Assembly: GCA_015231665.1 (NCBI GenBank) | Contig: JADGBD010000034.1 | Location: 1-11,040 of the forward strand | Direction: 5' to 3' | Source: Gammaproteobacteria bacterium | GTDB lineage: Bacteria > Pseudomonadota > Gammaproteobacteria > Chromatiales > Chromatiaceae | DNA: 11,040 nucleotides | Part shown: positions 7,353 through 11,040 of the stretch, piece after piece | Layout of the letters: each line of letters starts with the position of its first letter | Position numbering within the stretch: the first letter of the stretch is position 1 | The notes under the pieces: generated by a model | Database searches by the model: none | The model's input: the letters and a program-made list of their open reading frames with translations, nothing else | Told to the model about the DNA's origin: nothing | Translations under genes and position numbers: made by a program

Positions 7353-7676
7353 ATGGCCATCACCCTGACTGAAGCGGCGGCCCGGCACGTCAGCAACTAC
7401 CTGGAAAAACGCGGCAAGGGCATAGGCTTGCGCCTCGGTGTCAAGACCTCCGGTTGCTCCGGCCTGGCCTATGTGCTGGAATTTGCCGATCAGGCGGAAG
7501 AGGCCGATCTGGTGTTCGAAGACAAGGGCCTTAAGGTGGTCATAGACCCCAAGAGCCTGGTCTATCTGGACGGTACCGAGGTGGATTTTGCCCGCGAGGG
7601 CCTCAACGAAGGCTTCAAGTTCAACAACCCCAATGTGCAAAACCAGTGCGGTTGCGGTGAAAGCTTTCATGTCTGA
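7353..7676 (+). CDS. iscA: A-type Fe-S carrier IscA
   Basis: IscA is an A-type carrier that helps deliver iron or assembled clusters, in particular to 4Fe-4S proteins. The protein is 107 residues, exactly the E. coli length, with the three invariant cysteines Cys35 (TSGCSG), Cys99 and Cys101 (QCGCGES). The segments [13 protein letters not shown] and [15 protein letters not shown] are characteristic. The ATG at 7353 is one base past the iscU stop, with GGAGGAG at 7340-7346 inside the iscU end as the ribosome-binding site, so iscU and iscA are translationally tight. A longer in-frame start near 7287 would overlap iscU and lacks family support. The gene is followed by a strong hairpin with a T-tract rather than directly by hscB. 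Confidence 0.98.
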   Translation: MAITLTEAAARHVSNYLEKRGKGIGLRLGVKTSGCSGLAYVLEFADQAEEADLVFEDKGLKVVIDPKSLVYLDGTEVDFAREGLNEGFKFNNPNVQNQCGCGESFHV

Positions 7677-7696
7677 AGTGCCGTGCCTTGCCGGGG

Positions 7697-7723
7697 AAAA
7701 CGGGCCAAGGCCCGTTTTCTTTT
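7697..7723 (+). terminator. intrinsic terminator-like hairpin between iscA and hscB
   Basis: AAAACGGGCC (7697-7706) and GGCCCGTTTT (7709-7718) are perfect inverted copies around AA, giving a nine-pair stem with a CAAG tetraloop. The descending arm runs into TTTTCTTTT (7715-7723). This is a textbook intrinsic terminator shape, 20 bases after the iscA stop. As hscB, hscA and fdx follow in the same direction, it probably attenuates rather than ends the operon. Confidence 0.75.
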
Positions 7724-7748
7724 GCCTGTGACCCTATGCTGTGACGTC

Positions 7749-8291
7749 ATGCTCGATTTCAGCAAGAACTACTTTGAATTGTTCGGCCTGCCGCAGGTCT
7801 ACCTGCTGGACAAGGACTCCCTGGCAGAGCGTTACCGCGAACTGCAGCGCATCACCCACCCCGATCGCTACGCCGCCGCCGACGAGCGCCAGCGCCGCCT
7901 GGCGGTGCAGGGTGCAGCCCAGGTCAACGCCGCCTACGAAACCCTCAAGGACCCCATGCTGCGTGCCCGCTACCTGCTGGCCCTGCTCGGGGTAGAAATG
8001 GCCGAGCAGGGCGAAAGCACCCGTGATGGCGCCTTTCTCATGGAACAGATGGAGATGCGCGAGGAGCTGGAAGCCGCCAAGGCCGCCGCCGACCCCTACG
8101 CGGTCACCGCCAGCCTGGCCAGCCGCATCGAGCAACAGATCAATAGCCTTATCGCGCGTATGGCCATACACTTTGAGGCCGCCAGCGCCGAACAGCTGGA
8201 GCAGGCGCGGGAAATTGTGCGCAAGATGCAGTTCCTGCAAAAACTCGCCCAGGAAGTGGACCGAGTCGAAATGGAACTGGATGAATTGTGA
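7749..8291 (+). CDS. hscB: Fe-S co-chaperone HscB (J-domain protein)
   Basis: HscB is a J-domain co-chaperone that brings IscU to the Hsp70 HscA and stimulates its ATPase. The 180-residue protein has an N-terminal J-domain with the HPD motif at residues 37-39 (ITHPDRY) and the helix QVNAAYETLKDPMLRARYLLALLG. The C-terminal three-helix domain contains FLMEQMEMREELE at about 97-109, equivalent to the E. coli segment that contacts IscU, and RKMQFLQKL with Phe162. The ATG at 7749 gives a protein slightly longer than the 171-residue E. coli HscB; it has about five extra residues before YFELFGLP. No Shine-Dalgarno is visible in front of this ATG, and an upstream in-frame GTG at 7728 is no better. 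The gene is set apart from iscA by the terminator-like hairpin and from hscA by a 263-base repeat-filled gap. Confidence 0.95.
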   Translation: MLDFSKNYFELFGLPQVYLLDKDSLAERYRELQRITHPDRYAAADERQRRLAVQGAAQVNAAYETLKDPMLRARYLLALLGVEMAEQGESTRDGAFLMEQMEMREELEAAKAAADPYAVTASLASRIEQQINSLIARMAIHFEAASAEQLEQAREIVRKMQFLQKLAQEVDRVEMELDEL

Positions 8292-8305
8292 TTTTTGAAA
8301 TGCAG

Positions 8306-8501
8306 GGGACGCAGAGAACGCTGAGAAGCGCAGAGTACGCAGAGTTTTTTAGTTAGTTACGCTGAGAGGCGCGATGTGCCTGCTGCACTAATCACCAAGG
8401 AAGGCGGAGGTGGTGGGGGTTGGTGGGAGTTGCTGGGAGTTACTGGGAGTTACTGTTTTCAACTCTGCGCTCTCCGCGCTTCTTTGCGTTCTCTGCGTCC
8501 T
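8306..8501. repeat. 196-bp element bounded by 39-bp imperfect inverted repeats
   Basis: The arm 8306-8344 (starting GGGACGCAGAGAACGCTGAG) and the reverse complement of 8463-8501 match at 33 of 39 positions. The arms themselves are made of short degenerate ACGCAGAG units. The 118-base core holds a T-run (8345-8350) and the G-rich tandem array at 8411-8450, with no open frame. This fills most of the 263-base hscB-hscA gap. ACGCAGAG-type units are familiar as dispersed intergenic repeats in several proteobacteria (recollection, not searched). No transposase or target duplication was seen, so mobility is inference. Confidence 0.75.
8411..8450 (+). repeat. 10-bp tandem repeat with G-quadruplex potential
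   Basis: Four direct copies of a 10-base unit are in exact phase: TGGTGGGGGT, TGGTGGGAGT, TGCTGGGAGT, TACTGGGAGT, with a partial fifth (TACTG). The G-runs at 8415-8419, 8425-8427, 8435-8437 and 8445-8447 are separated by loops of 5, 7 and 7 bases, which satisfies the standard four-tract G-quadruplex rule on the plus (coding) strand, hence also in the mRNA. It lies about 105 bases upstream of hscA. Confidence 0.7.
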
Positions 8502-8554
8502 GACTGAGTGCGTCCTAGCTGGGCGTCCCAACTGACCGAACGAGATAAGACCTG

Positions 8555-10426
8555 ATGGCATTGTTACAGATTGCGGAGCCTGGCCAGTCCACGGCGCCGC
8601 ATCAGCATAAATTGGCGGCCGGGATCGATCTGGGCACCACCAACTCCCTGGTCGCCTCGGTGCGCAGCGGCGAGGCGGCGACCCTGGCCGATGCCCAGGG
8701 TCGGCACCTGCTGCCCTCGGTGGTGCACTATGCCGCCGACGGCCTGCAGCTGGGGGAGGAGGCCAAGGACCTGGCCCTGACCGACCCACTCAACACCATC
8801 GCCTCGATCAAGCGCCTGATGGGCCGAGCGGTGACCGACCTCAAGACCCTGGGTGACGCCCTGCCGCACGATTTTGACCTCAGCGGCACGGTGCCGCGCA
8901 TCCGTACCCCGCGCGGCGCGGTCACGGCGGTGGAAGTGTCGGCGGAAATCCTGCGGGTGCTCGCCCAGCGCGCCGAAGAAACCCTCGGCGGGCCGCTCAC
9001 CGGTGTGGTGGTCACGGTGCCGGCCTATTTTGACGATGCCCAGCGCCAGGCCACCAAGGATGCCGCACGGCTGGCCGGTCTCAACGTCTTTCGCCTGCTC
9101 AACGAGCCCACTGCGGCGGCCATTGCCTATGGCCTGGATCGCGGCTCGGAAGGGGTGCACGCGGTCTATGACCTCGGCGGCGGCACCTTTGACATCTCCA
9201 TTCTGCGGCTCAATCGCGGCGTGTTTGAGGTCATGGCCACCGGCGGCGATTCGGCCCTGGGTGGGGACGACTTCGACCACGCCCTGGCGGAGTGGATCAT
9301 GGCCCAGGCCGGTCTCGGGCGCGAGGTGGACGCCGCCATGCAGCGCCAGCTCATCCGCCTGGCCAATCAGGCCAAGGAACAGCTCAGTGGGCAAGATAGC
9401 GTGGATATCCAGTTTCAGCTGCCCTCCGGCGAGCCCTGGCAGGGCCAGCTCAGCCGGGAGCAATTCAATCAGATCATAGATCCCCTGATCAGCAAGACCC
9501 TGACCGCCTGTCGCCGGGCCCTGCGTGATGCCGGGGTGGGAGTCAATGAAGTGGAAGATGTGGTCATGGTCGGCGGATCGACCCGAGTCCCGCGAGTGCG
9601 CGAGCGCGTCGGCGAGCTGTTTCAGACCGAGCCCCTGGTGGACATAGACCCGGACCGGGTGGTGGCCATAGGTGCCGCGATTCAGGCCGATGTGCTTGCC
9701 GGCAACAAGCCCGATGGCGAGATGCTGCTGTTGGACGTGCTGCCCCTGTCGCTGGGCATAGAGACCATGGGCGGCCTGGTGGAGCGGATCATCGCCCGCA
9801 ACACCACCATCCCGGTGGCCCGCGCCCAGGAATTCACCACCTTCAAGGACGGCCAGACCGCCCTGGCGGTGCATGTGGTGCAGGGCGAGCGCGATCTGGT
9901 CAGCGACTGCCGCTCCCTGGCGCGCTTCGAGCTGCGCGGCATCCCGCCGATGGTGGCGGGCGCGGCGCGTATCCGTGTCACCTTCGAGGTGGACGCCGAC
10001 GGCCTGCTCCAGGTCACCGCCCGGGAAGAGACCAGCGGCGTGGTTGCCAGTGTCGAGGTCAAACCCTCCTACGGCCTGACCGACAGCGAGATCGAAGGCA
10101 TGCTCAAGGACTCCTTCAGCCACGCCGAGCAGGACATGGCCGCCCGCCGCCTGCGTGAAGAGCAGGTGGAAGCCGAGCGCGTGGTCGAGGCGCTGAATGC
10201 CGCCCTGCGCCAGGATGGCGATAGCCTGCTCAACACCGCCGAGCGCGAGCAGGTGCAGGCTGCCCTGCAACGCCTGGTGGAGCAAATCCAGAGCGATGAC
10301 TACAGCCGCATCAAGCAGGCCCGCGAGGCCCTGGAGCGTGACTGCGAGTTCTACGTCGAGCGGCGCATGAACAGCAGCGTGCGCCAGGCCATGGCCGGCC
10401 AGCGGCTGGAAGATTTTGAACAGTAA
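8555..10426 (+). CDS. hscA: Hsp70-type chaperone HscA
   Basis: HscA is the specialised Hsp70 of the ISC system; with ATP and HscB it binds the LPPVK motif of IscU and promotes cluster release to acceptors. The protein is 623 residues, close to the 616 of E. coli. The nucleotide-binding domain has phosphate-1 GIDLGTTNS at 23-31, [11 protein letters not shown] at 183-193 and phosphate-2 [10 protein letters not shown] at 204-213. [14 protein letters not shown] at 338-350 is the adenosine motif. The interdomain linker [14 protein letters not shown] spans about 391-404, and the substrate-binding domain with [16 protein letters not shown] and [12 protein letters not shown] follows, then a helical lid. 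The N-terminal [12 protein letters not shown] matches the HscA-specific leader before the ATPase domain, fixing the start at 8555; the Shine-Dalgarno is weak (GAGATAAGA). The preceding gap is 263 bases, unusually long for hscB-hscA. ferredoxin follows 13 bases downstream. Confidence 0.98.
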   Translation: MALLQIAEPGQSTAPHQHKLAAGIDLGTTNSLVASVRSGEAATLADAQGRHLLPSVVHYAADGLQLGEEAKDLALTDPLNTIASIKRLMGRAVTDLKTLGDALPHDFDLSGTVPRIRTPRGAVTAVEVSAEILRVLAQRAEETLGGPLTGVVVTVPAYFDDAQRQATKDAARLAGLNVFRLLNEPTAAAIAYGLDRGSEGVHAVYDLGGGTFDISILRLNRGVFEVMATGGDSALGGDDFDHALAEWIMAQAGLGREVDAAMQRQLIRLANQAKEQLSGQDSVDIQFQLPSGEPWQGQLSREQFNQIIDPLISKTLTACRRALRDAGVGVNEVEDVVMVGGSTRVPRVRERVGELFQTEPLVDIDPDRVVAIGAAIQADVLAGNKPDGEMLLLDVLPLSLGIETMGGLVERIIARNTTIPVARAQEFTTFKDGQTALAVHVVQGERDLVSDCRSLARFELRGIPPMVAGAARIRVTFEVDADGLLQVTAREETSGVVASVEVKPSYGLTDSEIEGMLKDSFSHAEQDMAARRLREEQVEAERVVEALNAALRQDGDSLLNTAEREQVQAALQRLVEQIQSDDYSRIKQAREALERDCEFYVERRMNSSVRQAMAGQRLEDFEQ

Positions 10427-10439
10427 CCGGGAGACGCAA

Positions 10440-10778
10440 ATGCCCCAGATCATCATTCTGCCCCACGAAGAACTCTGTCCCGATGGCGCCGTGATCGAGG
10501 CCCAGAGCGGCGAGACCATCATGGATGCCGCCCTGCGCAACGATGTCCATATCGAGCACGCCTGCGAGATGTCCTGCGCCTGCACCACCTGCCACGTCGT
10601 AGTGCGCGAGGGCTTTGACTCCCTGGCGGAATCCGACGAGACCGAAGACGACCTGCTGGACAAGGCCTGGGGCCTGGAACCGGAATCCCGCCTCAGCTGT
10701 CAAGCCAAGGTGGGCAAGCAAGACCTGGTGATCGAGATCCCCAAATACACCATAAATATGGTGTCGGAGAGTCATTGA
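10440..10778 (+). CDS. fdx: ISC-type 2Fe-2S ferredoxin
   Basis: The ISC ferredoxin supplies electrons for cluster assembly on IscU and competes with other partners for IscS. The 112-residue protein is one residue longer than E. coli Fdx. The 2Fe-2S ligands are Cys42, Cys48, Cys51 (ACEMSCACTTC) and Cys87 (RLSCQAK); the extra Cys46 typical of ISC ferredoxins is present. An acidic stretch SDETEDDLLDKAWGLEPESR at about 65-84 matches the partner-binding face. The ATG at 10440 is preceded by CGGGAG seven bases away and gives the family N-terminus MPQIIILPHEELCPDGAV; an upstream in-frame TTG at 10416 inside hscA is not credible. The next gene, iscX, starts 212 bases later instead of the few bases usual in compact isc operons, because of the repeats at 10796-10939. 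Confidence 0.98.
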   Translation: MPQIIILPHEELCPDGAVIEAQSGETIMDAALRNDVHIEHACEMSCACTTCHVVVREGFDSLAESDETEDDLLDKAWGLEPESRLSCQAKVGKQDLVIEIPKYTINMVSESH

Positions 10779-10795
10779 GTTTGAGATTCAATGAG

Positions 10796-10939
10796 TCCGC
10801 AACTGAACGCCAATAAACGCGAAAAACTGCTTGGTTGGCCCTGATTGACCTGTGCTGCGAAGGGGAGGCCACCCCGGATTTCGCTGTGCTGCATCCGGGC
10901 TACTGACTACATTTGCGTGTATTAGCGTTCATTTGCGGA
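10796..10939. repeat. 28-bp inverted repeats framing a REP-like hairpin
   Basis: The arm 10796-10823 (starting TCCGCAACTGAACGCCAATA) matches the reverse complement of 10912-10939 at 24 of 28 positions. Each arm contains two degenerate copies of a short GAACGC/AAACGC-type unit. The arms frame an 88-base core with the REP-like hairpin at 10872-10903. The structure occupies most of the 212-base fdx-iscX gap, which has no open frame of note. Confidence 0.7.
10872..10903 (-). repeat. REP-like element (GTAG plus hairpin)
   Basis: Read on the minus strand, the sequence is GTAG followed by CCCGGAT, a 13-base loop rich in GCAG units, and ATCCGGG. The 7-bp arms are 10873-10879 and 10893-10899 on the plus strand. 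A GTAG tetranucleotide at the foot of a GC-rich hairpin is the signature of bacterial REP sequences mobilised by RAYT (TnpA-REP) enzymes. The class assignment is by structure only. Confidence 0.6.
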
Positions 10940-10990
10940 CCCGTTTTCAAAACACCATCCCGAGTCCCGTTATTGAAAGAGGTAACCGCA

Positions 10991-11040
10991 ATGAAATGGA
11001 CCGATAGTCTGGAAATCGCCCTGGCCCTGGTGGAGGAGCA
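10991..11040 (+). CDS. iscX: IscX, N-terminal fragment (cut by window edge)
   Basis: Only 16 codons and two bases are visible. They read MKWTDSLEIALALVEE, which matches the start of the small acidic protein IscX (E. coli MGLKWTDSREIGEALYDAY), the last gene of the isc operon. IscX binds IscS at the ferredoxin/frataxin site and iron, and modulates the desulfurase. AGAGG eleven bases upstream supports the ATG at 10991. The position after fdx strengthens the call. Confidence 0.85.
   Translation, partial: MKWTDSLEIALALVEE

Noticed and set aside
7742..7749. Perfect 8-bp palindrome TGACGTCA overlapping the hscB start
   Set aside because: Eight-base palindromes arise by chance at this scale, and no second site or known bacterial operator of this form fits.
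8411..8450. CRISPR array
   Set aside because: The units are 10 bp, head to tail, with no spacers and no cas genes nearby.
8564..10663. Very long open frame (699 codons) on the minus strand
   Set aside because: Antisense to hscA and fdx; composition is rich in His, Gly and Gln as expected for a mirror frame, with no recognisable domain.

Overview
This window is a chromosomal housekeeping locus of a gammaproteobacterium. The gene order suhB (divergent) / trmJ / cysE / iscR-iscS-iscU-iscA-hscB-hscA-fdx-iscX is the gammaproteobacterial ISC iron-sulfur cluster locus, and the proteins match the E. coli families almost residue for residue: IscS Lys206/Cys328, IscU Cys37/Cys63/Cys106, IscA Cys35/Cys99/Cys101, IscR Cys92/98/104-His107. 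cysE directly upstream of iscR, high coding GC, a nadA/GTPase module and several dispersed palindromic intergenic repeats point away from enterics, towards a free-living non-enteric lineage (Chromatiales-like or similar; this placement is inference only).

Left part, minus strand (1-3179): reading right to left, suhB (inositol monophosphatase family), an unrecognised 70-codon gene, a membrane-anchored dynamin-like GTPase, and the 5' part of nadA (quinolinate synthase, itself a 4Fe-4S enzyme). The GTPase stop codon and the nadA start share an ATGA, so these two genes are translationally linked.

Centre (3180-5171): the divergent suhB/trmJ gap is filled by a roughly 160-bp nested palindrome. Then come trmJ (tRNA Cm32/Um32 methyltransferase) and cysE (serine acetyltransferase, first step of cysteine synthesis). 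A sequence resembling a type-1 IscR operator lies just before the cysE start, and a second one overlaps the -35 of a recognisable iscR promoter.

Right part (5172-11040): the complete isc operon up to the first codons of iscX. CysE feeds cysteine synthesis; IscS takes sulfur from cysteine; IscU is the scaffold; HscB/HscA release the cluster from IscU through its LPPVK motif; IscA and IscX assist; ferredoxin supplies electrons; IscR senses cluster status and represses the operon. Three features break up the usually compact operon: a strong intrinsic-terminator-like hairpin between iscA and hscB, a 196-bp inverted-repeat element with an internal 10-bp tandem array (potential G-quadruplex) between hscB and hscA, and a REP-like hairpin nested in another inverted repeat between fdx and iscX.

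No tRNA, rRNA, CRISPR array, transposase or prophage gene was seen. The coding content is mostly ordinary; the points worth a second look are the small unknown gene, the GTPase-nadA coupling, the cysE operator and the palindromic intergenic elements.
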